NCBI GenBank assembly: GCA_030447585.1
Contig: JAUJOO010000004.1
Location: 110,025-174,024 of the forward strand
Source of the DNA: Nocardioidaceae bacterium
GTDB lineage: Bacteria; Actinomycetota; Actinomycetes; Propionibacteriales; Nocardioidaceae
Direction: 5' to 3'
DNA length: 64,000 nucleotides
Shown here piece after piece: positions 37,836 to 48,419 of this stretch. Positions within the stretch are counted from its first letter, which is position 1; each line of letters opens with the position of its first letter. The translations under genes were made by a program, and so were the position numbers. The notes below the pieces were generated by a model. The model did not search any database, had not been told where the DNA came from, and was given only the letters and a program-made list of their open reading frames with translations.

Positions 37836-38341
37836 GACGGCTGGCCCACTTCCTGCCCCGGCGGTCGACCGGTCGACCGCTCGGCGTCAATGGCATGCTG
37901 CAGGATGACGACTGCGGCGGCCTGGTCCACCACCGCGCGCTGCCTACGTCGCAGCCGACCGCGCTCCCGCAACACTCTTTCCGCACTCACCGTAGTCAAT
38001 CGTTCGTCGACGAGCCGAACCGGCACCTCTCGTCCGCGGCTGCACAACGTGTCGCGAAGAGCTACTGCGTACAAGATGACCTTGTCAGCCGCGGGGCCGA
38101 GGCCGCCACTCAACGAGCGGGGCAGACCGACCACGATCTCGACGGCGTCGAGCTCCGCCGCCAGGTCAGCCAGCCGGTCGAGATCCCCCTGACCACGAAG
38201 CACCGTCTCGACCGGTGTTGCGATCAGCCCGTCGGTGTCGCACCGTGCGACGCCGATCCGGACGTCGCCGACGTCGACACCTAGCCGGACCCCCGGTCGA
38301 AACCGCGGTCCGCCGTCGATGCCCGAGGCGACGTCGCTCAA
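37832..38341 (-). CDS. ruvX: Putative pre-16S rRNA nuclease RuvX/YqgF
   Basis: A 169-residue RNase H-like nuclease thought to process the 16S rRNA 5' end. Segments seen are [20 protein letters not shown] with the first catalytic Asp, [40 protein letters not shown] and [13 protein letters not shown] with the last Asp missing its usual position by one or two residues. It overlaps alaS and mltG by 4 bp each. Confidence 0.93.
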   Translation of the reverse strand: MSDVASGIDGGPRFRPGVRLGVDVGDVRIGVARCDTDGLIATPVETVLRGQGDLDRLADLAAELDAVEIVVGLPRSLSGGLGPAADKVILYAVALRDTLCSRGREVPVRLVDERLTTVSAERVLRERGRLRRRQRAVVDQAAAVVILQHAIDAERSTGRPPGQEVGQPS

Positions 38342-41016
38342 GCGTCCTCGACGACGACGCTCGCGATGGCCTGCTCCAGATCGTTGAGCGCCTCCGGTGC
38401 CGTGGCTGCCTGGGTGCCGCCGCCCTGTGCGACATCGTCCTTGCCTCCCCCGCTGCCGCCCAGCCGGCTGGCGGCGACCCGCACCAGCTGAACGGCACTG
38501 AGGCCGCGCTCGCGGCCGCCGTCGTTGACGGCAACGACAACGCTTGGTTTCCCGTCGACGGCCCCGACAACTGCGACCACGCCCGGGCGCTCAGCGCCCA
38601 TCCGACCACGGATGTCGAGCGCAAGAGAGCGTACGTCGCCTGCGCCGGCTCCCTCGGCGAAGTGGCTGACGAACGAGACGCCGTGCACGTCTCGCGGCTG
38701 CGCTGCCAAGGTGGCGGCCTCGGCCAGCAACGACTGCACCCGAACCCGCTCGATCTCCTTCTCGGCCGCGCGGAGCCGCTCGACGAGGTCGTGCACGCGC
38801 TCGGCGAGGTCGCTGCGCGGCACCTTGAGCACGTCGGTGAGCTGTGCCACCAAGACATGCTCGCGCGCCAGGAACTGGTAGGCGTCGGCTCCCACCAACG
38901 CCTCGACGCGGCGTACGCCGGAACCGATCGACGCCTCCCCGAGCAGCTTGATGACACCGAGCTGCCCCGACCTGACCGCATGCGTCCCGCCGCAGAGCTC
39001 ACGCGCCCAGTCCCCGACGGAGATGACGCGGACCCGCTCGCCGTACTTCTCGCCGAACAACGCCATCGCGCCCGCATCGCGGGCTTGCTGCTGGGTCATC
39101 TGCTCCGCCTCCACACCGAGGTCGGCCAGCACGAGGTCGTTGACCCGCGCCTCGACATCACGAAGCACAGACGTCGGCACCGGACCGCTGGCCGCGAAGT
39201 CGAACCTGAACCGCCCCGGCGCATTCTCGCTACCAGCCTGGGTGGCGGTATCTCCGAGCGCTTCGCGGAACGCCTTGTGCACCATGTGGGTTGCGGTGTG
39301 TGCGCGGCTGATCGACCTGCGGCGCTCGACGTCGACGCGAGCTTGTGCGCTCGATCCACGTGTCACCTCGCCGGAGATGACCGTCGCCTTGTGGACGATG
39401 ATGCCGCCCGTCGGCGCCTGCGCGTCGAGGACCTGCATCTGGGCGCCGTTGTCCAGCGTGACCATCCCCTGGTCGGCGAGCTGACCGCCGCCTTCGGGGT
39501 AGAACGGGGTCCGGTCCAAGACGAGCTCGAACGTCTGGCCTTCACCGACCTGCTCGACGGAACCTGCCTCGGTCACCAGCCCGGTGACCGTTGCCTCGGA
39601 CACGACCTCGTCGTAGCCGGTGAACGTCACCGCCCGACTCATGCCGTCCGCGATCTGCCGGTACGCCGACGTGTCGCTGTGGTGGCCCTTCTTCGCCTGC
39701 GCATCCGCCTTCGCGCGCCGGCGCTGCTCGGCCATCAGCTCCCGAAAGCCCACCTCGTCGACAGCCAACCCTTGCTCTGCGGCCATCTCCAGGGTCAGCT
39801 CGATCGGGAAGCCGAAGGTGTCGTGCAGCTGGAACGCTCGGGAACCGGGGAGCTCGGTGCGTCCCTGCTGCTTGGTCTCGCTGGCGGCGAGGTCGAAGAT
39901 CGCGGTTCCCGCCTTCAGCGTCTGCCGGAACGCGTCCTCCTCGGCGTACGCCACCGAGGAGATCCGGGGCCAGGCCTCGGCCAGCTCCGGGTAGGAAAGC
40001 CGCATCCTCTCCAAGGACGCCGGCAGCAGTTCCGGCATGGTCTTGTCCTCCACCCCCAGCAAGCGCATCGAGCGCACCGCCCGGCGCAAGATGCGCCGAA
40101 GGACATAGCCGCGCCCCTCGTTGCCCGGCGTCACGCCGTCGCCGATGAGCATCAGCCCGCTGCGGACGTGGTCGGCCACCACCCGCAGTCGCACGTCGTC
40201 TTCGTGGTTGGCGCCGTACGCCTTGCCGGCGAGCTCGGCCGCGCGGCTCAGCACGGGAGAGACCTCGTCGATTTCGTAGATGCTTCCGGCGCCTTGGAGA
40301 AGCATCGCCATCCGCTCGAGGCCCATACCGGTGTCGATGTTCTTGGCGGGTAGGTCGCCGAGGATCTCGTAGTCCTCGCCCGACCCCTCCCCCCGCTCGT
40401 ACTGCATGAAGACGAGATTCCAGAACTCCATGTAGCGGTCACCCGCCTTCTCGATGTCCCCCTCGGGGCCGTGGCGAGGACCCCTGTCGAGGAAGATTTC
40501 CGAGTCCGGCCCGCACGGTCCCGGAACTCCCATGTCCCAGAAGTTGTCGGCCTTTCCGAGCCGGTGGATCCTCTCGTCGGGCAGGCCCGCGACCCTCTTC
40601 CAGAGCCGGGCTGCCTCGTCGTCGTCGTAGAACACCGACACGTGCAGCAGCGACTCGTCGAGCCCGTAACCACCGTCTGCCTGGGACCTGGTGACGAGAT
40701 CCCAGGCATGCTGGATGGCGCCCTCCTTGAAGTAGTCGCCGAACGAGAAGTTCCCGTTCATCTGGAAGAACGTGCCGTGCCGGTCGGTCTGCCCCACCTC
40801 GTCTATGTCGGTGGTGCGCACGCACTTCTGGACACTCACCGCCCGGCCGTACGGCGCCCGCTCCTGACCGAGGAAGTAAGGCTTGAACGGCACCATGCCG
40901 GCGCCGACGAACAGCAGCGTCGGGTCGTCCAGCAGCAGGGACGCGCTCGGCACGACGGTGTGGTCGCGGTGCTCGAAGTGAGCGATGAACCTGCGTCGGA
41001 TCTCAGCGGTGTCCAT
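38338..41016 (-). CDS. alaS: Alanyl-tRNA synthetase
   Basis: An 892-residue class II synthetase of normal length. The aminoacylation core holds [20 protein letters not shown] and [20 protein letters not shown]. The editing domain has [20 protein letters not shown] (HxxxH) and the Cys/His pair in [15 protein letters not shown]. The C-terminal oligomerisation domain ends [20 protein letters not shown]. The ATG start overlaps the DUF6167 stop by 14 bp, and its end overlaps ruvX. Confidence 0.97.
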   Translation of the reverse strand: MDTAEIRRRFIAHFEHRDHTVVPSASLLLDDPTLLFVGAGMVPFKPYFLGQERAPYGRAVSVQKCVRTTDIDEVGQTDRHGTFFQMNGNFSFGDYFKEGAIQHAWDLVTRSQADGGYGLDESLLHVSVFYDDDEAARLWKRVAGLPDERIHRLGKADNFWDMGVPGPCGPDSEIFLDRGPRHGPEGDIEKAGDRYMEFWNLVFMQYERGEGSGEDYEILGDLPAKNIDTGMGLERMAMLLQGAGSIYEIDEVSPVLSRAAELAGKAYGANHEDDVRLRVVADHVRSGLMLIGDGVTPGNEGRGYVLRRILRRAVRSMRLLGVEDKTMPELLPASLERMRLSYPELAEAWPRISSVAYAEEDAFRQTLKAGTAIFDLAASETKQQGRTELPGSRAFQLHDTFGFPIELTLEMAAEQGLAVDEVGFRELMAEQRRRAKADAQAKKGHHSDTSAYRQIADGMSRAVTFTGYDEVVSEATVTGLVTEAGSVEQVGEGQTFELVLDRTPFYPEGGGQLADQGMVTLDNGAQMQVLDAQAPTGGIIVHKATVISGEVTRGSSAQARVDVERRRSISRAHTATHMVHKAFREALGDTATQAGSENAPGRFRFDFAASGPVPTSVLRDVEARVNDLVLADLGVEAEQMTQQQARDAGAMALFGEKYGERVRVISVGDWARELCGGTHAVRSGQLGVIKLLGEASIGSGVRRVEALVGADAYQFLAREHVLVAQLTDVLKVPRSDLAERVHDLVERLRAAEKEIERVRVQSLLAEAATLAAQPRDVHGVSFVSHFAEGAGAGDVRSLALDIRGRMGAERPGVVAVVGAVDGKPSVVVAVNDGGRERGLSAVQLVRVAASRLGGSGGGKDDVAQGGGTQAATAPEALNDLEQAIASVVVEDA

Positions 41017-41338
41017 CGAGGCTGCCTGGTGCCCTTTCTGTGCTCGGTTCGGGAAGCGTCTGTGGTTCCGGGAGCGCTGTCGGTTCAGGGGGCGCCTGTG
41101 GTTCTGGGAGCGCTGTCAGCTGTTGCGGTGCAGCTGCCCCGAGCTGCAGGCGCAGCTCGGTTTCCCGCTCCGACATGCCGGCCCGGACCTCGTCGGCGAA
41201 GACCTTGCCACCGGCGCGTAGCGCCGCCAGCCGCGCAGCCAGTCCGTCGGGAGTGAATACCTGTACGGTTCGCTTTGCTTTGACGAGCGTGTAGACGCCA
41301 GAGGCGGCACCGACGGCGAACCAGAACGTCCGCCTCAC
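41003..41338 (-). CDS. Small membrane protein, DUF6167-like
   Basis: A 111-residue protein with one N-terminal hydrophobic segment ([20 protein letters not shown]) followed by [40 protein letters not shown] and a Pro/Leu/Glu repeat tail ([12 protein letters not shown]). The opening and the position directly before alaS match the DUF6167 proteins of actinobacteria, whose function is unknown. I chose the GTG at 41338 because GGAGG stands 5 nt upstream and the family begins R-R-T-F-W-F; an ATG at 41353 would add five residues. It overlaps alaS by 14 bp. Confidence 0.75.
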   Translation of the reverse strand: MRRTFWFAVGAASGVYTLVKAKRTVQVFTPDGLAARLAALRAGGKVFADEVRAGMSERETELRLQLGAAAPQQLTALPEPQAPPEPTALPEPQTLPEPSTERAPGSLDGHR

Positions 41339-41369
41339 CGCCGCCTCCGCCATCTCGATCTCATCGTCG

Positions 41370-41840
41370 TCATCGCACCCACCCCTGCGAGCCTGCCTGC
41401 TCGGTGTGTCGGCGTCGACGCATTTTCCGCTGTCGGCGTAGCTCCTTGCGGAAGGCGTACGCGATCCGCATCCGCTGCTCTTCGCGCAGAGCCTGGCGCA
41501 GACCGTGGGGCAACGCCGCCACCTTGATGAGTGGTCCGCCAAGACTGACGGAGGCTATCTGTGCGGTGGTCGGTCCATCGTCCCGGCTGGGTGTCCCCAA
41601 GCCGGTGATGACGCTGACGTCGTCGGGGTGTACGGCGTCCGCGCCCTCGGGGGCAGGACGCAACGCGGCGGGCGCGGACTGCGGGCTCTCGGCCGATATC
41701 GGCCCGGGAGCACCCCTGCCCCGGCGCAGCTCCTCGACCTCACGACGCAGCGTCCGCACCTCTTTGCTGACGCGCACGACCACGACGAGCAGCACGACGG
41801 CCAGCACCGCCACGGCGATCACCGGGTAGATGACCGACAT
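41370..41840 (-). CDS. Single-pass membrane protein with basic C-terminus
   Basis: A 156-residue protein of unknown function. A transmembrane helix starts at once (MSVIYPVIAVAVLAVVLLVV, residues 1-23), followed by a short coiled-coil-like stretch (SKEVRTLRREVEELRRGRG), a flexible middle and a strongly basic tail (REEQRMRIAYAFRKELRRQR and on). The tail could bind nucleic acid or membrane lipid, but that is inference. It lies between rarA and the DUF6167 gene on the same strand and is probably part of the alaS transcript. An unnamed membrane protein at this place is common in actinobacteria. Confidence 0.75.
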   Translation of the reverse strand: MSVIYPVIAVAVLAVVLLVVVVRVSKEVRTLRREVEELRRGRGAPGPISAESPQSAPAALRPAPEGADAVHPDDVSVITGLGTPSRDDGPTTAQIASVSLGGPLIKVAALPHGLRQALREEQRMRIAYAFRKELRRQRKMRRRRHTEQAGSQGWVR

Positions 41841-41878
41841 CCGACCTGCCCTTTCGCTGCGCCTGGCAAACCGCCACC

Positions 41879-43255
41879 CTACCTGTCGCGACCCCTCCCC
41901 TCGTCGTCCGCCAGGATCATCTTGATGCGCTCGAGCCGAGCGGCGTACTGCTCCTCGGCGCCATGGGTCGTGGGTCGGTAGTAGGTCGCGTCGATGAGAA
42001 GGTCCGGAACGTGTCGCTGGGGTGCCACGCCTCGGGGGTCGCTATGTGCGTAGAGGTACCCGTCACCGTGGCCGATCTGGCCGGCGGCACGATAGTGCGC
42101 GTCGCGCAGGTGGACCGGCACCGACCCGATCTTGCCTGCCCGCACGTCGGCAACCGCAGCATCTACGGCGCGGATGACGGCGTTCGACTTCGGCGCGAGC
42201 GCCAGTGCGATGACGGCCTGGCCCAGGTTGAGGCGGGCCTCCGGCATACCGATCAGCTGCACCGCCTGAGCGGCGGCCACTGCGGTGGTGAGAGCCGACG
42301 GATCCGCGAGGCCCACGTCCTCACTGGCGAGGATCACGAGGCGCCGCGCGATGAACCGTGGGTCCTCCCCCGCCTCCACCATCCGCGCGAGGTAGTGCAG
42401 CGCCGCATCGACGTCGCTTCCACGGATCGACTTGATGAACGCACTGATCACGTCGTAGTGCTGGTCACCTTGCCGGTCATAGCGCACCGCCGCACGGTCG
42501 ACGGCGGCTTCGAGCGCTTCGATGGTAATGGCATCTCGACCCAGCGAGCGGGAGGCATTGGCCGACGCCTCGAGGTAGGTCAGTGCCCGCCGGGCGTCAC
42601 CACCCGCGAGCCGGACCAGCTGGTCCTCGGCATCGACATCGAGGCTGAAGGCTCCGGCGAGCCCACGCTCGTCGGTCAGCGCGCGGCCGACCACGGCGCG
42701 CACGGCGTCATCGGTCAGCGGCTCCAGCGTCAGGAGCAGCGAGCGAGAGAGCAACGGCGAGATGACCGAGAAGAACGGGTTCTCCGTGGTGGCGGCAACC
42801 AGGGTCACCCAACGGTTCTCGACCCCGGGCAGCAAAGCGTCCTGCTGTGCCTTGCTGAACCGGTGGACCTCGTCGACGAACAGCACGGTCTGGTGACCCC
42901 CTGCCGCCAGCTGGCGCCTGGCCGCATCGATGACCTCGCGGACCTCCTTGACTCCCGCCGAGACGGCGGACACCTCCACGAACCGACGGTTGGTCTGCGC
43001 GGAGACGATCGCCGCGATTGTCGTCTTGCCGGTGCCTGGTGGTCCCCACAACAGGAGCGCGGTGGGCTCATCGGCCTCGACGAGCCGACGTAGTGGAGAC
43101 CCGTCACCGAGAAGGTGACCCTGGCCCGCGAGCTCATCGAGAGTCTGCGGGCGCATGCGCACAGCAAGGGGGGTGGCCGAGTTCAGAGGATCAGCGAGGC
43201 TTCCACCTTGTCTGCCGGTCGGCACGGCGACCTCGAAGAGCGCTTCCTCGTCCAC
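41879..43255 (-). CDS. rarA: Replication-associated recombination protein RarA (MgsA)
   Basis: A 458-residue AAA+ ATPase related to clamp loaders that acts at stalled forks. The Walker A is [18 protein letters not shown] (about residues 68-86), Walker [21 protein letters not shown], sensor 1 [20 protein letters not shown] and the Arg-containing [18 protein letters not shown]. The C-terminal tetramer domain has [20 protein letters not shown] and [11 protein letters not shown]. The start is GTG (V-D-E-E-A-L-F). It stands alone between the opp genes and the alaS run. Confidence 0.95.
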   Translation of the reverse strand: MDEEALFEVAVPTGRQGGSLADPLNSATPLAVRMRPQTLDELAGQGHLLGDGSPLRRLVEADEPTALLLWGPPGTGKTTIAAIVSAQTNRRFVEVSAVSAGVKEVREVIDAARRQLAAGGHQTVLFVDEVHRFSKAQQDALLPGVENRWVTLVAATTENPFFSVISPLLSRSLLLTLEPLTDDAVRAVVGRALTDERGLAGAFSLDVDAEDQLVRLAGGDARRALTYLEASANASRSLGRDAITIEALEAAVDRAAVRYDRQGDQHYDVISAFIKSIRGSDVDAALHYLARMVEAGEDPRFIARRLVILASEDVGLADPSALTTAVAAAQAVQLIGMPEARLNLGQAVIALALAPKSNAVIRAVDAAVADVRAGKIGSVPVHLRDAHYRAAGQIGHGDGYLYAHSDPRGVAPQRHVPDLLIDATYYRPTTHGAEEQYAARLERIKMILADDEGRGRDR

Positions 43256-43296
43256 CGAGTCAGCCTCTCACGGGCGACTGACCGACGACTCCACGC

Positions 43297-44418
43297 TCAG
43301 CTGACCTCGAGGGTCGGGCTCTGGTCGTCCTGGCCGACCTGCGTCGCGATGTCGCCTTCCCCGGCTGCGATGACCTGCAACGGCTCGGCGAAGTGGCAGG
43401 CCACCTCCCGACCGCCGACCTGGTACAGCGGCGGCTCCTCGTTGGCGCAGATGTCCTGGGCCTTCCAGCAGCGCGTGCGGAACCGACACCCCGACGGCGG
43501 GTTGACGGGGCTCGGGACGTCGCCGACCAGACGGATGCGCTCGCGCCTGCCGCCGATGGCCGCTTGCTTCACGTCGGGAGCCGAGGAGAGCAGCGCCTGG
43601 GTGTAGGGGTGGTGCGGCGTGTTGTAGATGGTGTCGCGGTCACCCATCTCGACGATCTTGCCGAGGTACATGACGGCGATGCGGGGACAGAAGTGGCGCA
43701 CGATGGCCAGGTCGTGCGCGATGAAGAGGAAGGCGATGTTGAACTGCCTCTGCAGGTCCTGCAGGAGGTTGATCACCTGCGCCTGGATCGAGACGTCGAG
43801 AGCCGAGACCGGCTCGTCGGCGACGATGAGCTTCGGGTTGAGGGCCAGGGCCCGGGCGATCCCGATGCGCTGCCGTTGACCGCCTGAGAACTCGCTGGGA
43901 TAGCGGTTGTAGTGCTCAGGGTTGAGCCCCACCGTCTCGAGCAGCTCCTGGACACGCGGGATGATCTTGTTCTTCGCGACGGTCTTGTGCACAAGCATGG
44001 GGGTCCCGACGATCGTGCCGACCGTGTGTCGGGGGTTGAGCGACGAGTAGGGGTCCTGGAAGATCAGCTGGATCTCACGGCGGTACGGCATCATCTGCTT
44101 GCTGCTGAGCTGGCCGATCTCGGTGCCGTCGAACATCATGGTGCCGGCGGTGGGCTCGTACAGGCGGGTGACGACGCGTCCCGTCGTGGTCTTGCCGCAC
44201 CCCGACTCCCCGACGAGTCCGAGAGACGAGCCCTCGTCGACGGTGAACGAGACGCCGTCGACCGCCTGTACCTGGCCGATGGTACGACGGATGACGCCAG
44301 ACGACTTCACCGGGAAGTGCTTGACCAGATCCTTGACCTCCAGCAGCGGGATGCCCGACGACTCAGGTGCTGCCGGTTCGGCGGTGGTGTCGGCGACGGT
44401 CTCGTGGGACGCGCTCAC
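43297..44418 (-). CDS. oppF: Oligopeptide/dipeptide ABC transporter ATP-binding protein (OppF type)
   Basis: A 373-residue ATPase. The Walker A is [17 protein letters not shown], signature [17 protein letters not shown], Walker [21 protein letters not shown] and H-loop [15 protein letters not shown]. The C-terminal extension has the iron-sulfur-like cysteine pattern of peptide importers ([15 protein letters not shown]). It partners OppD, overlapping its stop by 4 bp (GTGA). It is the last gene of oppC-A-B-D-F. The transported peptide is unknown. Confidence 0.92.
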   Translation of the reverse strand: MSASHETVADTTAEPAAPESSGIPLLEVKDLVKHFPVKSSGVIRRTIGQVQAVDGVSFTVDEGSSLGLVGESGCGKTTTGRVVTRLYEPTAGTMMFDGTEIGQLSSKQMMPYRREIQLIFQDPYSSLNPRHTVGTIVGTPMLVHKTVAKNKIIPRVQELLETVGLNPEHYNRYPSEFSGGQRQRIGIARALALNPKLIVADEPVSALDVSIQAQVINLLQDLQRQFNIAFLFIAHDLAIVRHFCPRIAVMYLGKIVEMGDRDTIYNTPHHPYTQALLSSAPDVKQAAIGGRRERIRLVGDVPSPVNPPSGCRFRTRCWKAQDICANEEPPLYQVGGREVACHFAEPLQVIAAGEGDIATQVGQDDQSPTLEVS

Positions 44419-45493
44419 ATGACCATCTCCTTCACTTCGTCCTCGTAGATCGCGTCAGGGTCCGGGAGGTGGCAGCGCTTGAGGTGGTTGGCGTACAGGC
44501 CCGGCAGCAACTCAGGCAGCTCGCTCTTGCAACGCCCGTCCGGCACCTTGTCCTTGTGCACGCAACGGGGGTGGAACGGACAGCCGGTCGGCGGGTTGAG
44601 CAGGCTGGGCGGGGTGCCCGGAATCGGCACCAGCGGCTTGGACGTGTCACCGATGACGTCGGCGATGCTGCCCAACAGCCCCCAGGTGTACGGCATCTCC
44701 GGGTGCGTGAGGATCTGCTTACAGGAGCCCTTCTCCACGGCCCGACCGGCATACATGACGAGGACCTCGTCGGCGACCTCGGCGATGACGCCGAGGTCAT
44801 GGGTGATCAACACCACCGCCGAGCCGAACTCCTTCTGCATCTGTTGGATGAGGTCGAGGATCTGTGCCTGGACCGTCACGTCGAGCGCGGTGGTGGGCTC
44901 GTCGGCGATGAGCAGCTTGGGGTTGTTGACCATCGCCATGGCGATCATCGCGCGTTGCCGCATCCCCCGGAGAACTGGTGCGGGTAGTCGTCTACCCGAC
45001 GGTCCGGCTGCGGTATCCCCACCAGGTCCAACATCTCGACCGCCCGCTGCTTCGCCGTCTTCTTGTTGACGTGGTTGTGGAGCCGGTACGCCTCCACGAT
45101 CTGCGCCCCGATCGTGTAGAACGGGTGGAGGGCGGTGAGCGGGTCCTGGAAGATCATCGCGGCTTCCTTGCCGCGGATCCTGCGCATGGCCTGGTCCGAG
45201 GCCCCCACGACCTCCTTGCCGGCGATGCGGATCGAGCCGGTCATCCGGGTCCGCTTCTCGTCGTGCAGACCCAGCACGGCCATCGACGAGACGCTCTTGC
45301 CGGAGCCGGACTCTCCTACGATGCCGAGGGTTTGCCCGAGGCCGACGCAGTACGTAAGGTCGGAGACCGCCTGCACTAGCCCGTCGTGGGTGGGGAACTG
45401 GACGGTCAGGTTCTCGACCACCAGGAAAGGGTCGGAGTCACTCGTCGGGAGCGCCTCTGGTTGCGGCTCCCTGGCGTGGAGCACCTCCGTCAT
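44415..45493 (-). CDS. oppD: Oligopeptide/dipeptide ABC transporter ATP-binding protein (OppD type; one apparent frameshift)
   Basis: The N-terminal part ([20 protein letters not shown], Walker [21 protein letters not shown]) runs to HQFSGG, where the frame breaks in a G run at 44964-44968. Five G stand there; six would give [13 protein letters not shown]. The second part continues with [20 protein letters not shown] (Walker B), [20 protein letters not shown] and the cysteine motif [13 protein letters not shown]. One added base gives exactly 360 codons. The break falls in the ABC signature, so a real mutation would inactivate it. The ATG overlaps the oppB stop, and the end overlaps oppF. Confidence 0.9.
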
Positions 45494-46485
45494 GCCAGCC
45501 TGACCCGGGGGTCGAGGAAGCTGTAGAGGATGTCGACTATGAGGTTGGCCGCCACCACCAGCACGGCTCCGACCAGGACGGTTGCGGCGATCACCGGAAG
45601 GTCGACCGGGATCGCTTCGAGACCCCACTTCCCGATCCCGTCGATGTCGAAAATCTTCTCGGTGAAGACGGTGCCGGCGAGCAGTGCGGCGAGATCGAGG
45701 CCGAAGATCGTGATGATCGGGACGATCGCGGCCCTCAGGCCGTGTTTGAACAGCACCTTGTTGCGAGGCAGCCCCTTGGCCGAGGCGGTGCGGATGAAGT
45801 CCTCGCTCATCGTCTCCACCATCGACCCGCGTCCGAAGCGGGCGTACTGCGGAGAGTTGGCGACGCCGAGGACGAGCCACGGAAGCAGGAGACCGCTGGC
45901 CCACTTGACCGGATCGTCGGTGATGGGGAAGTAGCCGGTCTTGGGAAACAGGTTGAACTCGTTCACCAGGAACAGCCAGGCCAGCAAGGCCACCAGGTAG
46001 TACGGGATCGAGCTGACGATGAGGCTCGAGCCAACCAGAAGCTTGTCTGTCGTGGTACCGCGCCACTTCGCCGCCAAGATCCCGAGCGTGCAGCCGAGGA
46101 AGAGATAGACGACACCTCCGACGAGAGCAACCGATAAGGTCGCCGGGTACTTGTCCTTGAGCAGCTCGGTCACCTCCTCCTTGGTGACGTAGGAGATGCC
46201 GAGACAGGGGGCCGAACAGTCGTAGTGAGCGCCCGGCCCAGTGCTGATGGTGCGGCCGACGAAGACTCCCTTCGCGAACTCGCCGTACGCGGGCACGACA
46301 TTCTGGTCCAGGCCCAGCGAGTGCTCCAGCAGTGCCTGTCGCTCCTGGGTGCAGCGACCGTTCTGGTTGCAGATGACGGCCGCGGCATTGGTCGGTCCCA
46401 GGAAGAAGATGGCGAACACGAACATCGAGCTGATGATGACAACTAGGATCGCCGCCACGACTCGCCGAATGATGTAGCCGAGCAT
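45490..46485 (-). CDS. oppB: Oligopeptide ABC transporter permease (OppB type)
   Basis: A 331-residue permease with about six membrane helices. It begins MLGYIIRRVVAAILVVIISS. A long outer loop follows the first helix (about residues 33-105) and contains four Cys (ICNQNGRC and YDCSAPCLG), perhaps disulfide-bonded. The permease core ends with the EAA loop region RTASAKGLPRNKVLFKHGLR and FTEKIFDIDGIGKWGLEAIP. I chose the ATG at 46485 with GGGAG 5 nt upstream; a GTG two codons earlier is possible. It overlaps oppD. Confidence 0.92.
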   Translation of the reverse strand: MLGYIIRRVVAAILVVIISSMFVFAIFFLGPTNAAAVICNQNGRCTQERQALLEHSLGLDQNVVPAYGEFAKGVFVGRTISTGPGAHYDCSAPCLGISYVTKEEVTELLKDKYPATLSVALVGGVVYLFLGCTLGILAAKWRGTTTDKLLVGSSLIVSSIPYYLVALLAWLFLVNEFNLFPKTGYFPITDDPVKWASGLLLPWLVLGVANSPQYARFGRGSMVETMSEDFIRTASAKGLPRNKVLFKHGLRAAIVPIITIFGLDLAALLAGTVFTEKIFDIDGIGKWGLEAIPVDLPVIAATVLVGAVLVVAANLIVDILYSFLDPRVRLA

Positions 46486-46594
46486 GAGCACTCCCTAGCC
46501 TGGGTCGTGGGGTGAGCCCCGAAGGGCCCACCCCACACCGTGAATCATTTTGCTCCCAGCGACCCGACGGATCACCGGTTGTGGATGTCAAGGA

Positions 46595-48370
46595 TTACTG
46601 GCTGAGCCAGATGTCCTTCCAGGTGGGCTCCCCGAAGGTCGGGTCGATGTTGAACCCGTTGACGTTCGAGCCGCGCATCTGGGCTTCGCCACCATACGCC
46701 AGCACGATTATCGGGAAGTAGTCCTCCAGGATCTTCTGGTCGAGCTCGTTCCAGGCAGCCGGCTGGTCCTCCAGCGACAATGTCTGGATCTGCTTGATCT
46801 CCTTGTCGATGGCCTTCTCGGAGAAGACGGAGTAGTTGAGGCCGATCCCCTCCTCCTTGAGGTTCGTCGACTGCAAGATGACCGGGAACCAGGAGGCACC
46901 CGACGGCCAGTCGGAGCACCATCCTGCGCTGCGGATGTTGATGTCGGAGTTGAGGTCGTCCTGGACGGTGGTGAACTGATCCAACGTCGTGGCGACCGGG
47001 CTTGCCTTGAAGCCGGCATCTTCGAGCGCTGCCTTGACCGTGTCCTTCACGTCGACCGACAGCGGGTCATCGGTCGCGTAGAGCCACTTCAGCTCGTACC
47101 CGACGGCATCGGCCTCTTCGAGCAGCTGCCTGGCCTTGTCCGGGTCGGTTGAGCCCGGCTCGTGGTCCGGCAGCGGGTTGTACTCCTCGCGACCAGGGAT
47201 CCCCGGCGGCATGATGTTCGTGCCCGGGATTCGGGTCACCCCCTCGATGCGACCGCCGGCAGCGTAGGCGTCCAGGTAGGGGTAGGCGTAGGCGATCGCC
47301 TGGCGAACCTTCTTGTCGGTGACCTCGCGGTAGTCGGGGGCCCAGTAGAACGTGCAAGGGTTGGACCCCAGCACGAGCCGGTCCGGAGACTCCTCCTTGA
47401 ACTTGAGGTAGTTGGCGACTGTGACGCTGTCGTTGCTCAAGGTGTTCTTCGCGTCGCCTTCGTCCTTGAGCATGATCTGGTCGATCTTTGCCGACTCGAC
47501 GTCGAACCTCATCTCGTAGCCGTCGACGTACTGGTGCCGGCCCGGGTCGGTGTCAGGGTCCCACTGGTCGTTCTTGACCAGGGTGAGCGCCTTCTGCGGC
47601 GTGTACTCCGCGAACTTGTACGGACCGGTCGCCAATGGGTGCAGCGCATACTTCGCGGGGTCGCTTGCCTTGCCCGGGGGGATGGGGCTGATCGCCGGGA
47701 ACGCCCCCCAGTACGGCATGTCGGCGAAGGGGGTCGCCATCTTGATCGTCAGGTCCATGCCGTCCACGACGACCCCGTCGTAGTCGGTCCCGCTTCTGTA
47801 GGGCCCCTTGTACTTGTCGCCGTCGAGGAAGTACTCGTTGCTGTACGGGGCGCCGTTGGGGAACGTCTGGCGGTCCATGGACCGCTTGATGCCGTACGCG
47901 ACGTCCTCTGCGGTCACTTCCTGGCCGTTCTCGTACTTGACTCCGTCACGGATCGTGAAGGTCCACTCGGTGAAGTCGTCGTTCGGCCGGCCGAGGTCCG
48001 TGGCGAGGTCCGGGATGAGGACCATGTCGCCGGTTTCCTGGTCGTAGACATACTGGGTCAGGGACCGGACGACGAGTCCCTGCAGGATCGCGGCGGTGTT
48101 GGTGTAGTACGCCTCGGTCGGGTCCATGGTCTCCAGGCCCGAGAAGCTGATCACCTTGACCGTGCCGCCCTCCTGGGCGCCCTCGATCGGCTCTGCGGGG
48201 CCTTCGCTGCGGGTGGGGTCCTTGCCCTGGCCGGTGCCTCCGCCCTCTTTGAATGTCGGTTCCGTCTGATCGCCATCGCCGGTGCTTCCATCAGTGCCCC
48301 CGCCGCCGCATGCGGCGAGAGCGAAAAGCGCGGCGGTGGAGACGGCAACGATCGGTTTGTTCAGCCGCAT
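46595..48370 (-). CDS. oppA: Oligopeptide-binding lipoprotein (SBP family 5, OppA type)
   Basis: A 591-residue substrate-binding protein. The signal MRLNKPIVAVSTAALFALAA ends in a lipobox Cys followed by a Gly-rich linker. Family 5 features are FSGLETMDPTEAYYTNTAAI, TIRDGVKYENGQEVTAEDVA (the usual -F-x-D-G-x-P-x-T-A-x-D-V motif), DYREVTDKKVRQAIAYAYPY and the C-terminal NIRSAGWCSDWPSGASWFPV. I chose the ATG at 48370 because it begins the signal peptide. It sits between the two permease genes, an order less common than oppABCDF. Confidence 0.92.
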   Translation of the reverse strand: MRLNKPIVAVSTAALFALAACGGGGTDGSTGDGDQTEPTFKEGGGTGQGKDPTRSEGPAEPIEGAQEGGTVKVISFSGLETMDPTEAYYTNTAAILQGLVVRSLTQYVYDQETGDMVLIPDLATDLGRPNDDFTEWTFTIRDGVKYENGQEVTAEDVAYGIKRSMDRQTFPNGAPYSNEYFLDGDKYKGPYRSGTDYDGVVVDGMDLTIKMATPFADMPYWGAFPAISPIPPGKASDPAKYALHPLATGPYKFAEYTPQKALTLVKNDQWDPDTDPGRHQYVDGYEMRFDVESAKIDQIMLKDEGDAKNTLSNDSVTVANYLKFKEESPDRLVLGSNPCTFYWAPDYREVTDKKVRQAIAYAYPYLDAYAAGGRIEGVTRIPGTNIMPPGIPGREEYNPLPDHEPGSTDPDKARQLLEEADAVGYELKWLYATDDPLSVDVKDTVKAALEDAGFKASPVATTLDQFTTVQDDLNSDINIRSAGWCSDWPSGASWFPVILQSTNLKEEGIGLNYSVFSEKAIDKEIKQIQTLSLEDQPAAWNELDQKILEDYFPIIVLAYGGEAQMRGSNVNGFNIDPTFGEPTWKDIWLSQ

Positions 48371-48419
48371 GGTTCTGCCCACCCTTTCTGGTTGGTTGTG
48401 CATTCTCTCGGCGACGTTG

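Noticed and set aside
38215-40353. A 712-codon plus-strand frame opposite alaS
   Set aside because: Antisense shadow of alaS; high-GC genes commonly give long open frames on the opposite strand.
44945-46591. A 548-codon frame spanning oppB and oppD
   Set aside because: Its first part is a shadow of oppB; only the part from 45493 is oppD. It is not a fusion protein.
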